The notes: generated by a model from the letters alone, not told the origin. Positions 43,068-52,772 are shown, counted from the stretch's first letter. The stretch is 64,000 nucleotides of DNA from Streptomyces sp. NBC_00190 (GCF_036203305.1 NZ_CP108131.1:8184001-8248000), one strand, 5' to 3'. Translations and numbers: made by a program.

Positions 43068-44084
43068 ATGCAACGCCGACGCTCCCTGCGCACCAGATTC
43101 GTCCGCGGCCTCGGCGCCGCCACCGCCACCGTGGCGCTCGCCTCCGGCCTCACCGCGTGCGGGGGCGACGCCGAGGCCACCGGACCGGGCTCCGGCAAGG
43201 TCACCGTCGGCGCTGTGTCCAACGGCGCCGCCCAGCAGGCCGAGCTGTCCGTCCCGGTGGTCGAGTCCCTGCGCGCTCAGCTGCCCGCTGAGGTCCGCGA
43301 GCGCGGCGAACTCGTCATCGGGGTCGGCGCGCTGCCCGCCGGCTTCCCGCCACTGGCGTACGTCGGCACCGACCAGAAGACCCTGACCGGGGCGGAACCG
43401 GACCTCGGCCGTCTGGTGGCCGCCGTGCTCGGGCTCAAACCGGTGGTGAAGAACTCCACCTGGGAGAACCTCTTCGTCGGCATCGACAGCGGCAAGGTGG
43501 ACGTGGCCTTCACGAACGTCACGGTCACGGAGGAGCGCAAGAAGAAATACGAGTTCGCCTCCTACCGGCAGGACAACCTGGCCTTCGAGACGCTGAAGGA
43601 CAACCCCTGGAACTTCGGCGGCGACTACCGCAATCTCGCGGGAAAGACGGTCGCGGTCAGCTCGGGCACCAACCAGGAGAAGATCCTGCTGGAGTGGCAG
43701 AAGAAGCTCCAGGCGGAGGGCAAGGACATCACCGTCAAGTACTTCCCCGACGCCAACAGCACCTACCTGGCCCTGAGCGGCAGGAAGATCGACCTCAGTT
43801 TCGGCCCGAACCCGTCCATCGCCTACCACATCACCCAGACGGCGAGCGGCAACGCTCCCACGCGCAGTGCGGGTTCGTTCTCCGGGGCCGGTGAGTCGCT
43901 CCAGGGCCTGATCGCCGCGACCGCGAAGAAGGACAGCGGGCTCGCCAAGCCGGTGGCAGAGGCGATCAACCACCTGATCAAGAACGGCCAGTACGCGCAG
44001 CTGCTCACCGCCTGGAACCTGGCCAACGAGGCCGTCACCACCTCGGAGGTCAACCCTCCGGGCCTGCCGGTGACCAACTCCTGA
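43068..44084 (+). CDS. amino acid-type ABC transporter substrate-binding lipoprotein
   Basis: 338 aa from ATG 43068 with CCGAAAAGGA upstream. It has a signal peptide with lipobox LTACG. The periplasmic-binding family 3 fold is shown by ERGELVIGVGALPAGFPPLAYVG, EPDLGRLVAAVLG, LFVGIDSGKVDVAFTNVTVTEERKKKYEF and GKTVAVSSGTNQEKILLEW. These proteins bind amino acids such as cystine, glutamine or arginine; a sulfur-containing ligand is inferred from context only. Confidence 0.9.
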   Translation: MQRRRSLRTRFVRGLGAATATVALASGLTACGGDAEATGPGSGKVTVGAVSNGAAQQAELSVPVVESLRAQLPAEVRERGELVIGVGALPAGFPPLAYVGTDQKTLTGAEPDLGRLVAAVLGLKPVVKNSTWENLFVGIDSGKVDVAFTNVTVTEERKKKYEFASYRQDNLAFETLKDNPWNFGGDYRNLAGKTVAVSSGTNQEKILLEWQKKLQAEGKDITVKYFPDANSTYLALSGRKIDLSFGPNPSIAYHITQTASGNAPTRSAGSFSGAGESLQGLIAATAKKDSGLAKPVAEAINHLIKNGQYAQLLTAWNLANEAVTTSEVNPPGLPVTNS

Positions 44085-44127
44085 ACCCCCGGCCCCCGGG
44101 CCGCGCCACGGAGGGAGAGCCCGCCCC

Positions 44128-44925
44128 ATGAGCACGAACGCAGGTCCCAGCACCAGTACGGGTACGCGTGCGCGTGCGAGTGCGAGCCTGGGCACTGTGG
44201 TGTCCCCGCATGTCCTGGACAACCCCGCCTGGGCCTCGTTGTCCGGCGCGCACGCCGCCTTCGCGGAGCGGGCGACCCGGCCCGGGGCCGACCCCTCTAC
44301 CTCCCGCGCCGCCCGCTATCCGTCGGACGTCTCGCCGTTCGCCGCCCTCGCGGACCCGGCCGACCCGGACTCCTGGGCCGACCTGCGCAGGCTGGTCGGC
44401 GACGGCGGGATCGCCGCGCTCGCAGGCGTGCTGACCCCGCCCGACGGCTGGGAGACCGTCGGCTCGGTCCCCGGCGTCCAGCTGGTCGACACCTCGCTGC
44501 TCGCAGAACCCGCCCCGGAGGCGGTTCGGCTCGGCCCCTGTGACGTACTGGAGATCCTCGGTCTGATCGGGCTCAAGAAGCCGGGTCCGTTCCTGCCCCG
44601 CACCGTCGAGCTGGGCACGTACCTCGGCATCCGGCACCGGGGCCGGCTGATCGCGATGGCCGGAGAGCGGCTGCGGCCGCCCGGCTGGACCGAGATCAGC
44701 GCGGTGTGCACCCATCCCGACCACCGGGGCGGGGGGCTGGCGACCCGGCTGGTCCGTGCCGTCGCCGCGGGCATCCGGGAGCGTGGCGACGTCCCGTTCC
44801 TCCACACCGCCGCGAGCAACACGACGGCGATCCGACTGTACGAGTCGATCGGCTTCACCGTGCGTCGCCGCCCCTCCTTCGTGGCGGTCCGCGCGCCCGG
44901 CAATACCGCTGCCAACTTCTCTTAA
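44128..44925 (+). CDS. GNAT-family N-acetyltransferase
   Basis: 265 aa from ATG 44128 with GGAGGGAGAG upstream. The acetyl-CoA-binding motif is in TEISAVCTHPDHRGGGLATRLVRAVAAGI, followed by FLHTAASNTTAIRLYESIGFTVRRR. The N-terminal half (about 140 aa) is less conserved, as in the FR47/double-GNAT type. It is cotranscribed with the amino-acid-type importer, so it may acetylate the imported amine or cysteine derivative; that is inference. Confidence 0.87.
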   Translation: MSTNAGPSTSTGTRARASASLGTVVSPHVLDNPAWASLSGAHAAFAERATRPGADPSTSRAARYPSDVSPFAALADPADPDSWADLRRLVGDGGIAALAGVLTPPDGWETVGSVPGVQLVDTSLLAEPAPEAVRLGPCDVLEILGLIGLKKPGPFLPRTVELGTYLGIRHRGRLIAMAGERLRPPGWTEISAVCTHPDHRGGGLATRLVRAVAAGIRERGDVPFLHTAASNTTAIRLYESIGFTVRRRPSFVAVRAPGNTAANFS

Positions 44926-44936
44926 TATTCCGGTCA

Positions 44937-44965
44937 TTGTATGGCACCGCTATCGGGCGTAGCGT
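44937..44965 (+). promoter_or_regulatory. promoter candidate before the monooxygenase cluster
   Basis: TTGTAT (44937-44942), 17-bp spacer, TAGCGT (44960-44965), in an AT-rich patch right after the acetyltransferase stop and about 110 bp before the first luciferase-like gene. Confidence 0.5.
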
Positions 44966-45076
44966 TTCCAAGGGATATGGGTGACGGGCCTTTTCTCCGC
45001 CCCCTCGTACGCCCTCAAATCCGCGACGCGCATCGGCCTTCTTTTCGCACGGCCGATCAGGAAGGCGTAATTCGAC

Positions 45077-46300
45077 GTGTCCGCATTCCCGCCGGAATCC
45101 GCATCGACATCAGCATTCTCCGAACCGCTGCACCTCGCCGTCGCGCTCGACGGCGCGGGCTGGCACCCTGCCGCCTGGCGCGAGCCGGGTGCCCGGCCCG
45201 GCGAACTCTTCACGGCCCGCTACTGGGCCGATGCCGTGGCCGAGGCCGAAGCCGGACTGCTCGACTTCGTCACCTTCGAGGACGCCCTCGCCCTCCAGTC
45301 GTCCTCGGCGGACGGGCCCGACGGGCGCACGGACCAGGTCCGCGGGCGGCTGGACGCGGTACTCACCGCAGCCCGCGTCGCGCCGCTGACCCGGCACATC
45401 GGACTGGTCCCGACCGTGACCGCCACCCACACCGAGCCCTTCCACATATCCAAGGCGATCGCCACCCTGGACCACGTCAGCCGCGGACGTGCGGGCCTGC
45501 GCGTCCAGGTGTCACAACTGGCCTACGAGGACCAACACTTCGGACGCCGGGCGGTCCCGCTCCCCGATGCGGAGTCCTACGAGGAGGCTGCCGACCACAT
45601 CGAGGTGATCCGGCGGCTGTGGGACAGCTGGGACGACGACGCCGAGATCCGGGACGTGGCCACCGGCCGGTTCGTCGACCGCGACAGGCTGCACTACATC
45701 GACTTCGAGGGCCGTCACTTCAGCGTCCGCGGGCCGTCGATCACCCCGCGCCCGCCGCAGGGGCAGCCCGTTGTCACCGCGGCGGGCGTTGCCGGCGCCC
45801 TCGGTGACGGCAATGCCGCGTACGGCCTCATCGCCCGGTCCACCGATGTCGGATACGTCGCCGTGCGCGACGCCGACGGGGCGCGCGCGGCGGTCACGGA
45901 GATCCGGCAGGCCCGGGGATCCGCCGGGCTCCCGGCGCAGCCGTTGCACCTCTTCGCGGACATCACCGTGTTCCTGGACGAGGACGCCCCGGCGGCCGAG
46001 GCTCGCCGCAGCCGCCTCGACGCGCTCGCGGGCGCCGCGTACACCAGTGACACGGCGATCTTCACCGGCACGTCCGCGCAGCTGGCGGACCTGCTCCAGG
46101 ACTGGCGGACGGCCGGCCTGTCGGGTTTCCGGCTGCGGCCGGGCGTACTCGCCCACGACCTGCCCGCGATCACCCGGGGGCTGGTGCCGGAGCTCCAGCG
46201 GCGCGGGGTCTTCCGCCGCGCGTACGAGGCGGACACCCTGCGCGGACTGCTGGGCCTGGAGCGCCCGGTCGGCCGTTATGCCGCCCACCCCGCCGCCTGA
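45077..46300 (+). CDS. luciferase-like FMN-dependent monooxygenase, first of four
   Basis: 407 aa from GTG 45077 with CAGGAAGG about 11 nt upstream. A bacterial luciferase-like TIM barrel: LHLAVALDGAGWHPAAW, ARYWADAVAEAEAGLLDFVTFEDA, VAPLTRHIGLVPTVTATHTEPFHISKAIATLDHVSRGRAGLRVQVS. The middle insert and C-terminal FRLRPGVLAHDLPAITRGLVPELQRRGVF match the SnaA/NtaA/DszA-like group. It should oxidise a substrate with FMNH2 and O2, plausibly cleaving a C-S bond. No flavin reductase is in the cluster, so FMNH2 must come from elsewhere. Confidence 0.85.
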   Translation: MSAFPPESASTSAFSEPLHLAVALDGAGWHPAAWREPGARPGELFTARYWADAVAEAEAGLLDFVTFEDALALQSSSADGPDGRTDQVRGRLDAVLTAARVAPLTRHIGLVPTVTATHTEPFHISKAIATLDHVSRGRAGLRVQVSQLAYEDQHFGRRAVPLPDAESYEEAADHIEVIRRLWDSWDDDAEIRDVATGRFVDRDRLHYIDFEGRHFSVRGPSITPRPPQGQPVVTAAGVAGALGDGNAAYGLIARSTDVGYVAVRDADGARAAVTEIRQARGSAGLPAQPLHLFADITVFLDEDAPAAEARRSRLDALAGAAYTSDTAIFTGTSAQLADLLQDWRTAGLSGFRLRPGVLAHDLPAITRGLVPELQRRGVFRRAYEADTLRGLLGLERPVGRYAAHPAA

Positions 46301-46323
46301 TCCCGGACCCGGAAGGACCCATC

Positions 46324-47706
46324 ATGAGCAGCAAGCCGCTCAAGCAGATCCATCTCGCGGCCCACTTTCCCGGCGTCAACAACACCACCGTGTGGAGCGA
46401 CCCGGCGGCCGGCAGCCACATCGACTTCGCCTCGTTCGTCCACTTCGCGCAGACCGCCGAACGCGCCAAGTTCGACTTCCTCTTCCTCGCCGAGGGGCTG
46501 CGGCTGCGCGAACAGGGCGGAAAGATCCATGACTTGGACGTGGTCGGACGGCCCGACACCTTCACGGTGCTCGCCGCCCTGGCGGCCGTCACCGAGCGCC
46601 TCGGCCTGACCGGGACGATCAACTCCACCTTCAACGAGCCCTACGAGGTGGCCCGCCAGTTCGCCTCGCTCGACCACCTTTCCGGGGGCCGGGCCGCGTG
46701 GAACGTCGTCACCTCCTGGGACGCCTTCACCGGCGAGAACTTCCGGCGCGGCGGGTTCCTGCCGCGCGAGGAGCGCTACTCCCGCGCGAAGGAGTTCCTG
46801 GCCACCGCGACCGAGCTGTTCGACTCCTGGGACGGCTCCGAGGTCGTCGCCGACCCCGCGTCGGGCGCCTTCCTGCGGGACGCGCGGGCCGGGGCCTTCG
46901 CCCACCACGGGCGGCATTTCGACATCGAAGGCCACTTCAACGTGCCGCGCAGCCCGCAAGGCCGGCCGGTGGTCTTCCAGGCGGGCGACTCCGACGAGGG
47001 CCGCGAGTTCGCAGCCTCCTCCGCCGACGCGATCTTCGGCCGCTACGGGACGCTCGACGAGGGCCGGGAGTTCTACGCCGACGTCAAGGGCCGCCTTCCC
47101 CGGTACGGGCGCTCCCCGGACCAGTTGAAGATCCTGCCCGCGGCCACCTTCGTACTCGGCGACACCGACGCCGAGGCACACGAGGCCGCGCACGAGGTCC
47201 GCCGCCTCCAGGTCAGCGGGCAGACCGCGATCAAGTACCTGGAGCACGTCTGGAACCGCGACCTGTCCGCCTATGACCCGGACGGCCCGCTGCCTGCCGT
47301 CGACCCCGAGGCCGGTGAGAACACGATCGCCCTCGGCCGGGCGAGCGTCCGCCAGTTCCACGACCCGCTCGAAACCGCCCGGCAGTGGCGCGAGCTCGCC
47401 GGGGCCAAGAAGCTGTCGATCCGCGAACTCGTCATCGCCACCACGTCCCGCCAGACCTTCGTAGGCTCCGCCGCCACGGTCGCCGAGCAGATCAACGACC
47501 TGGTGCAGGCGGACGCGGCCGACGGGTTCATCCTCGTCCCCCACATCACGCCGGGCGGCCTGGACGCATTCGCGGACACCGTCGTCCCGCTGCTCCAGGA
47601 GCGCGGCGTCTTCCGCACCGAGTACGAGGGCGCCACCCTGCGCGAGCACCTCGGGCTCGCCGTGCCCGGCGCCGAAGCGGTTGCCCGGCAGGCCGCGACC
47701 TCGTGA
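46324..47706 (+). CDS. NtaA/SnaA/DszA-family FMN-dependent monooxygenase
   Basis: 460 aa from ATG 46324, 23 bp after the previous gene, with GGAAGGA upstream. It matches the ~450-aa nitrilotriacetate/alkanesulfonate-like group: KQIHLAAHFPGVNNTTVWSDP, ERAKFDFLFLAEGLRLREQGG, LGLTGTINSTFNEPYEVARQFASLDHLSGGRAAWNVVTSWD. This subfamily includes DszA (sulfone cleavage) and DmoA (dimethylsulfide). Its stop overlaps the next start (GTGA). Organosulfur degradation is the favoured role. Confidence 0.9.
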   Translation: MSSKPLKQIHLAAHFPGVNNTTVWSDPAAGSHIDFASFVHFAQTAERAKFDFLFLAEGLRLREQGGKIHDLDVVGRPDTFTVLAALAAVTERLGLTGTINSTFNEPYEVARQFASLDHLSGGRAAWNVVTSWDAFTGENFRRGGFLPREERYSRAKEFLATATELFDSWDGSEVVADPASGAFLRDARAGAFAHHGRHFDIEGHFNVPRSPQGRPVVFQAGDSDEGREFAASSADAIFGRYGTLDEGREFYADVKGRLPRYGRSPDQLKILPAATFVLGDTDAEAHEAAHEVRRLQVSGQTAIKYLEHVWNRDLSAYDPDGPLPAVDPEAGENTIALGRASVRQFHDPLETARQWRELAGAKKLSIRELVIATTSRQTFVGSAATVAEQINDLVQADAADGFILVPHITPGGLDAFADTVVPLLQERGVFRTEYEGATLREHLGLAVPGAEAVARQAATS

Positions 47707-48749
47707 AGTTCCTGGCCATCACCCTGATCACGAACTCCGCGGATCCGGTGACGGGTGCCCTCACACCCACCCGTGAGCGGTTCCGCGAGGTGGTTGCCGC
47801 CGCGCTTTTCGCGGAGGAGCTCGGCTTCGACGGCTTCGGGGTCGGCGAGCGCCACGAGCGGCCGTTCCTGTCGTCCTCGCCGCCCGTGGTGCTCAGCCAC
47901 ATCGCCGCACTGACCCGCAGGATCCGGCTGTTCACCGCCGTGACCACGCTGAGCCTGCTGGACCCGGTGCGGGCGTACGAGGACTACGCGACGCTCGACC
48001 ACCTCTGCGACGGCCGCCTGGAGCTGATGATCGGCAAGGGCAACGGCACGGCCCAGCGCGAGCTGTTCCACGTGACTCCGGAAGACCAGTGGGAGCGCAA
48101 CGCCGAGGGCTACGAGCTGTTCCGGCGGATCTGGCGCGAGGACAAGGTGAGCGCCGAGCCGCGCTTCCGCCCCGCGCTGGCCGGCGCCGAGGTGCTGCCG
48201 AGGCCCTTCCAGCCGGCCCTGCGGGTCTGGCACGGCAGTGCGACCAGCCGGGACTCAGTCGATCTCGCGGCGCACTACGGAGACCCGCTCTTCTCGGCGA
48301 ACGTCACCCACCCAATCGGCCCGTACGCCGAACTGATCCGCCACTACCGCGAGCGCTGGGAGCACTACGGACACGATCCGGCGCACGCTGTCGTCGGCGC
48401 GGGCACGGCCGGCTACCACGCGGCCCCCACCTCGCAGCAGGCGGTGGCGGCGTACCGGCCCGCGTTCGCCCGGTACCTCGCTTCCCACAAGCAGCAGGGT
48501 GTGGATCCCGTCTTCCCGACACTGGAGGACTTCGTCGAGCGGAGCTCGGCGCTGATCGGCAGCCCCCAGCAGGTGATCGAAAAGGTCCACCGCTACCACG
48601 AGGCGTTCGGCCACACGGCCCTGCACCTCCAGGCGGAGCCGGGCGGGCTCGCCCCTGCGGAGCACCGCGCCTCCCTCGAACTCTTCCAGTCACAGATCGC
48701 CCCGGTGTTGCGCCGCGAGATCCCCGACCCCGCCTTCCCCGACCTGTAA
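47703..48749 (+). CDS. luciferase-like FMN-dependent monooxygenase, third of four
   Basis: 348 aa from GTG 47703, overlapping the preceding stop. Typical elements: LGFDGFGVGERHERPFLSSSPPVVLSHIAALTRRIRLFTAVTTLSLLDPVRAYEDYATLDHLCDGRLELMIGKG, and GSPQQVIEKVHRYHEAFGHTALHLQ near the C-terminus. It belongs to the two-subunit-luciferase-like branch. Its substrate is unknown; the operon implies sulfur acquisition. Confidence 0.88.
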   Translation: MKFLAITLITNSADPVTGALTPTRERFREVVAAALFAEELGFDGFGVGERHERPFLSSSPPVVLSHIAALTRRIRLFTAVTTLSLLDPVRAYEDYATLDHLCDGRLELMIGKGNGTAQRELFHVTPEDQWERNAEGYELFRRIWREDKVSAEPRFRPALAGAEVLPRPFQPALRVWHGSATSRDSVDLAAHYGDPLFSANVTHPIGPYAELIRHYRERWEHYGHDPAHAVVGAGTAGYHAAPTSQQAVAAYRPAFARYLASHKQQGVDPVFPTLEDFVERSSALIGSPQQVIEKVHRYHEAFGHTALHLQAEPGGLAPAEHRASLELFQSQIAPVLRREIPDPAFPDL

Positions 48750-48759
48750 GGAGCCCTGC

Positions 48760-49902
48760 ATGTCCGGCATCCCCCTCGGGGTCCTCGACCTCGTCCCCGT
48801 CTCCTCCGGCTCCACCGCCGCCGAGGCCCTGCACCACAGCATCGACCTCGCCCGGCAGACGGAGGCGTTCGGCTACGCCCGTTACTGGTTCGCCGAGCAC
48901 CACCTCAATCCGGGGGTCGCCGGGACTTCTCCGGCGGTCGTCCTCGCGCTCACCGCCTCCGCGACCTCGACCATCCGGCTCGGCTCCGGCGCCGTCCAGC
49001 TGGGACACCGCACCGCGCTGTCCACGGTCGAGGAGTTCGGCCTGATCGACGCGCTGCACCCCGGGCGCCTGGACCTGGGCCTGGGCCGCTCGGCCGGCCG
49101 TCCGCAACAGTGGACCTCGCAGGACCCTCCGTTCGAGGGGTACACCCCGAACGGACTGCGCATCCCGGCCCGGTTCTCCTTCGCCCATCTGCTGGGCCAT
49201 CCGCGGGTCGCCCTCCAGCAGAGGCTCCTGAACCTGCCCGGTGCCCAGCCGCAGGACTACGCCGAGCAGGTCGACGACGTCCTCGCGCTACTGCGCGGCG
49301 ACTACCGCTCACCGGAGGGGGTGGAGGCGCACGCCGTCCCGGGGGAGGGGGCCGACGTACAGGTATGGATCCTGGGCAGCGGCGGCGGAGTCAGCGCGGA
49401 GACCGCGGGCCGCAACGGGCTGCGGTTCGCGGCCAATTACCACGTCAGCCCCGCTTCGGTGCTGGAGGCGGCCGAGGGCTACCGGGCCGCCTTCAAGCCG
49501 TCCGCCGAGCTGGACCGGCCGTACGTGACGGTGTCCGCCGATGTCGTCGTCGCCGAGGACGACGCGACCGCCCGCGAACTGGCCACCGGATACGCATCCT
49601 GGGTGCGCAGCATCCGTACCGCCGAGGGCGCCATCCCCTTCCCCACGCCCGCCGAGGCGCGCGCCCTGCCCTGGACGGAGGCGGACCGGGAACTCGTCGC
49701 CGATCGGGTGGACACCCAGTTCGTCGGCTCGGCACGGACCGTCGCCGATCACCTGGAGCGGCTCCAAGGAGCCACGGGGGCGGACGAGTTGCTGATCACC
49801 ACCATCACGCACGACCATGCGGACCGGGTCCGCTCCTACCGTCTGCTGGCCGAGGAGTGGCGGCGCCGCTCAGGCGCCGGCCGAGCTGTCACACGCTCTT
49901 AA
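48760..49902 (+). CDS. luciferase-like FMN-dependent monooxygenase, fourth (MsnO8-like)
   Basis: 380 aa from ATG 48760, 10 bp after the third gene, with TAAGGAG upstream. Features of the short 'MsnO8' branch: LGVLDLVPVSSGSTAAEALHHSIDLARQTEAFGYARYWFAEHH, IRLGSGAVQLGHRTALSTVEEFGLIDALHPGRLDLGLGRSAG, then FVGSARTVADHLERLQGATGADELLITTITHDHADRVRSYRLLAEEW. It is a flavin monooxygenase of unknown substrate and the last of the four. Confidence 0.88.
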   Translation: MSGIPLGVLDLVPVSSGSTAAEALHHSIDLARQTEAFGYARYWFAEHHLNPGVAGTSPAVVLALTASATSTIRLGSGAVQLGHRTALSTVEEFGLIDALHPGRLDLGLGRSAGRPQQWTSQDPPFEGYTPNGLRIPARFSFAHLLGHPRVALQQRLLNLPGAQPQDYAEQVDDVLALLRGDYRSPEGVEAHAVPGEGADVQVWILGSGGGVSAETAGRNGLRFAANYHVSPASVLEAAEGYRAAFKPSAELDRPYVTVSADVVVAEDDATARELATGYASWVRSIRTAEGAIPFPTPAEARALPWTEADRELVADRVDTQFVGSARTVADHLERLQGATGADELLITTITHDHADRVRSYRLLAEEWRRRSGAGRAVTRS

Positions 49903-49976
49903 TGCCATGTGCATAGCCATCAGACCGGCGTTCTCCGCATGATCGAATTCCGTCCGCGAGAGCCAAGGAGCCCCCG

Positions 49977-52181
49977 ATGCCCACCCGCCGCCACTTCCTC
50001 GCCGGGTCCGCGGCCGCCCTCGGCCTCGCCTCCCTCCCCGCCGCACCGGAGGCCCAGGCCGCAACGACCGCCGGCACGGCGACTCCCAACCTCGTCGTGA
50101 TCCTCGCCGACGACCTCGGCTACGGCGACCTCGGCGCGTACGGCCAGAAGCTGATCACCACACCGCGGATAGACCAGCTCGCCGCCGAGGGCCTGAGGTT
50201 CACCGACGCCTACTCGACGGCCGCGGTCTGCGCGCCGTCCCGCTGCTCGCTGCTGACCGGCCTGCACACCGGCCACTCCACCGTCCGGGCCAACCCCAGC
50301 GGCGCCCAGGGCGCGCTGAAGGCCGGTGACACCACCTTCGCCGAAGTGCTGCGCGCCCGTGGCTACCGGACCGCGGTCATCGGGAAATGGGGCTTCGGGC
50401 CGGAGGAAGGCGACCAGCCCAGCCACCCCAACTCCCGCGGATTCGAGGAGTTCTACGGCTACATCGACCACGGGCACGCGCACGAGTACTACCCGCAGTA
50501 CCTGTGGCACAACGGCGCGAAGGAGACGATCGCCGCCAACGCGGGCGGCGCGAAGGGGGCCTACGCCCCCCAGCTCATCGAGCAGCGCGCGCTGGACTTC
50601 ATCGGCGACCACGCCGCCGAGCCCTTCCTGCTCTTCCTCACGCCGACCGTGCCGCACGCACCGAGCGACATCCCCGACGTCGGCGCGTACGCCTCCCGTA
50701 CCTGGACCCAGCAGAACAAGGGCCACGCCGCCCAGATCACCTACTTCGACACGCTCGTCGGGAAGGTCACCGACCGGCTGCGCGCGCTCGGCATCGCCGA
50801 CAACACGGTCCTCCTCGTCACCAGCGACAACGGCCCGCACGAGGAAGGCGGGGTCAACCCCGACCTGTTCGACGCGAACGGCCCGCTGCGCGGCTACAAG
50901 CGCAACCTCTACGAGGGCGGCATCCGCGTCCCGCTGATCGCATGGTCCCCGGGCCGGATCGGCGCGGGGACCAGCGACCGCCCCACCTCGCTCACCGATG
51001 TGCTGCCCACCCTGGCGGAACTCGGCGGCGCACCCGCACCCACGGACATCGACGGACTGTCGGCCGCCCCGCTGCTCGCCGGAAGCCCGGACGCCGCACG
51101 TCACAATCACCTGTACTGGTACCGGGACGAACGCGGCGTCACCAGCCGGGCCAACACCGAGGACGACGGCCGCGCCACCTGGCTCGCCGAGGCGGTACGC
51201 AAGGGCCACTGGAAGGCGGTGCGGTTCGCGCCCGTCAGGGACCACGCACTGCCCGATGCACAGTGGCAGGTCGAGCTGTACGACCTCGCCTCCGACCTCG
51301 GTGAGCAACGCAATGTCGCCGACGTCAACCCGTCCGTGGTGACCGGCCTGGTCGCCCTCATGCGTTCCTCGTGGGTGGACACGTACCTCCGCAAGCCCTT
51401 CGGAGTCCGCGCGGAGATCCAGGGGCCGGCCGTTCCCGGTGAGGCCTTCACGGTCACCGCGACCCTGGGCAACGGGTCGGGCAAGCCCTGGACCCGCGCA
51501 CTCCTCACGCTGCACGCCCCGGCGGGCTGGCAGGTCCAGGCCACCACCGCGACCGGCAAGGACCAGCTGACCGCCGGCGCCACGCTGACCACGACCTGGC
51601 GGGTCACCCCGCCCGCGAAGGCCACCGCCGGCACGCAGTGGCCGCTGACCGTCGACGGCACCGCGGAGTCACCGACCGGGCCCCTGCGCTACTCCGCCAC
51701 GGAACGGGTCTCCACGGTGCCGGCGGCGCCGGTCGCCGACTCCTATCTGAGCGATCTCGAATGGGTGTCGGCCACCAACGGCTGGGGTCCGGTGGAACGC
51801 GACCGGTCCAACGGGCGACAGGCGGCCGGGGACGGCACGCCGATCTCGTTCGGCGGCGTGACGTACGCGAAGGGCCTCGGCGTGCATGCTCCCTCCGAGA
51901 TCGTCTACCACCTCGGCGGCGCGGCGGACCGCTTCACCGCGCTCGTCGGCATCGACGACTTCTCGACCAACCAGGCCGCCACCGGCGCGACGAAGGCCTC
52001 GGTGCGGGGCGACGGGAAGGTGCTGTTCACCAGCGGCAAGCTGACCGGCGCGGGCGGTCCCGTACAGGTGGATCTCGACGTACGAGGGGTGAAGCTGCTG
52101 CACCTGGTCGTCGAGGACGCCAACGCCAGCACGGCGTTCGACCACACCTCCTGGGCCCTCGCCCGGGTGACCGTGCTCTGA
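49977..52181 (+). CDS. Tat-exported sulfatase with C-terminal NPCBM domain
   Basis: 734 aa from ATG 49977 with CAAGGAG upstream. Tat signal TRRHFLAGSAAALGLA. The sulfatase core starts PNLVVILADDLGYGDLG and carries the modification motif VCAPSRCSLLTGLHTGH (Cys to formylglycine), then GKWGFG. VLLVTSDNGPHEEGG gives the second metal site. From about residue 480 there is an NEW3-like beta-domain, then NPCBM (SYLSDLEWVSATNGWGPVERD ... FGGVTYAKGLGVHAPSEIVYHLGG), a carbohydrate-binding module. It therefore probably attacks sulfated glycans. It needs the FGE encoded at 27448. Confidence 0.93.
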   Translation: MPTRRHFLAGSAAALGLASLPAAPEAQAATTAGTATPNLVVILADDLGYGDLGAYGQKLITTPRIDQLAAEGLRFTDAYSTAAVCAPSRCSLLTGLHTGHSTVRANPSGAQGALKAGDTTFAEVLRARGYRTAVIGKWGFGPEEGDQPSHPNSRGFEEFYGYIDHGHAHEYYPQYLWHNGAKETIAANAGGAKGAYAPQLIEQRALDFIGDHAAEPFLLFLTPTVPHAPSDIPDVGAYASRTWTQQNKGHAAQITYFDTLVGKVTDRLRALGIADNTVLLVTSDNGPHEEGGVNPDLFDANGPLRGYKRNLYEGGIRVPLIAWSPGRIGAGTSDRPTSLTDVLPTLAELGGAPAPTDIDGLSAAPLLAGSPDAARHNHLYWYRDERGVTSRANTEDDGRATWLAEAVRKGHWKAVRFAPVRDHALPDAQWQVELYDLASDLGEQRNVADVNPSVVTGLVALMRSSWVDTYLRKPFGVRAEIQGPAVPGEAFTVTATLGNGSGKPWTRALLTLHAPAGWQVQATTATGKDQLTAGATLTTTWRVTPPAKATAGTQWPLTVDGTAESPTGPLRYSATERVSTVPAAPVADSYLSDLEWVSATNGWGPVERDRSNGRQAAGDGTPISFGGVTYAKGLGVHAPSEIVYHLGGAADRFTALVGIDDFSTNQAATGATKASVRGDGKVLFTSGKLTGAGGPVQVDLDVRGVKLLHLVVEDANASTAFDHTSWALARVTVL

Positions 52182-52193
52182 GCGTCGGCCTTC

Positions 52194-52772
52194 TCACAGG
52201 CCGGGGGCTCCCCAGAGGGGGAACCATCGGCTCAACTCCGGTTCGATGCGCAGATCGTCCTTGATCACCGCCTTGACCTGGAGTTCCAGGGGGTTGTCGC
52301 GCTTGTGACCGGGCAGCGGAGCGAAGGGGTAGAAGGTGCCGCGCTTGTACAGGTAGACCAGGGCGAGGGAGCGCAGCTCGGCATCGCGGAAGGAGACGAG
52401 GGAACACAGGAGCTGCGGGCCGAAGCCGCTGTCCTGCAACGCGGTGTTGACCGCGTGCAGGTCCCCCACCAGCGCGGGCAGGTCGTCGGGGGCGCGGTGG
52501 GAGAGCAGCCACGAGTAGCCGTAACTGTCACGGCTGAACTCCACCGGTGCGCCGCCGCGCTCGGAGTCCGCGTCCAGCAGGGCCCGTACCTCTTGCTGTA
52601 CCTGGGTGAAGGCGCCGCCCTCGATGGAGGCGAAGCAGACCGAGCCCGCTCCGGTCGGGGTGAAGCCGATGGCCGCCTGGAGGGTGATGGCCGCCGAGGG
52701 CAGGCCGAAGAGCTGGTCCAGGTCGGGTCTGACCGGCTTGGACCGCCCCAGCAGCGTGTCCCAGAAACCCAC
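52194..52772 (-). CDS. PspA-associated protein PspAB
   Basis: 192 aa from ATG 52772 (MGFWDTLLGRSKPVRPDLDQLFGLPSAAITL). It matches the actinobacterial PspAB family encoded after HtpX in Psp loci; no enzymatic motif is seen. It ends 12 bp from the convergent sulfatase stop. It probably assists PspA in membrane-stress control; its biochemical role is not known to me. Confidence 0.85.
   Translation of the reverse strand: MGFWDTLLGRSKPVRPDLDQLFGLPSAAITLQAAIGFTPTGAGSVCFASIEGGAFTQVQQEVRALLDADSERGGAPVEFSRDSYGYSWLLSHRAPDDLPALVGDLHAVNTALQDSGFGPQLLCSLVSFRDAELRSLALVYLYKRGTFYPFAPLPGHKRDNPLELQVKAVIKDDLRIEPELSRWFPLWGAPGL

Noticed and set aside
44980..45080. Short ORF before the first luciferase-like gene (MGDGPFLRPLVRPQIRDAHR...) considered as a leader peptide
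   Set aside because: No Cys codon and no match to the leader pattern.
49916..49951. 11-codon ORF (MCIAIRPAFSA) just before the second sulfatase, considered as a cysteine leader
   Set aside because: No ribosome site, no R-x-H-x-D-L core and only one early Cys; it is too short to separate from chance.
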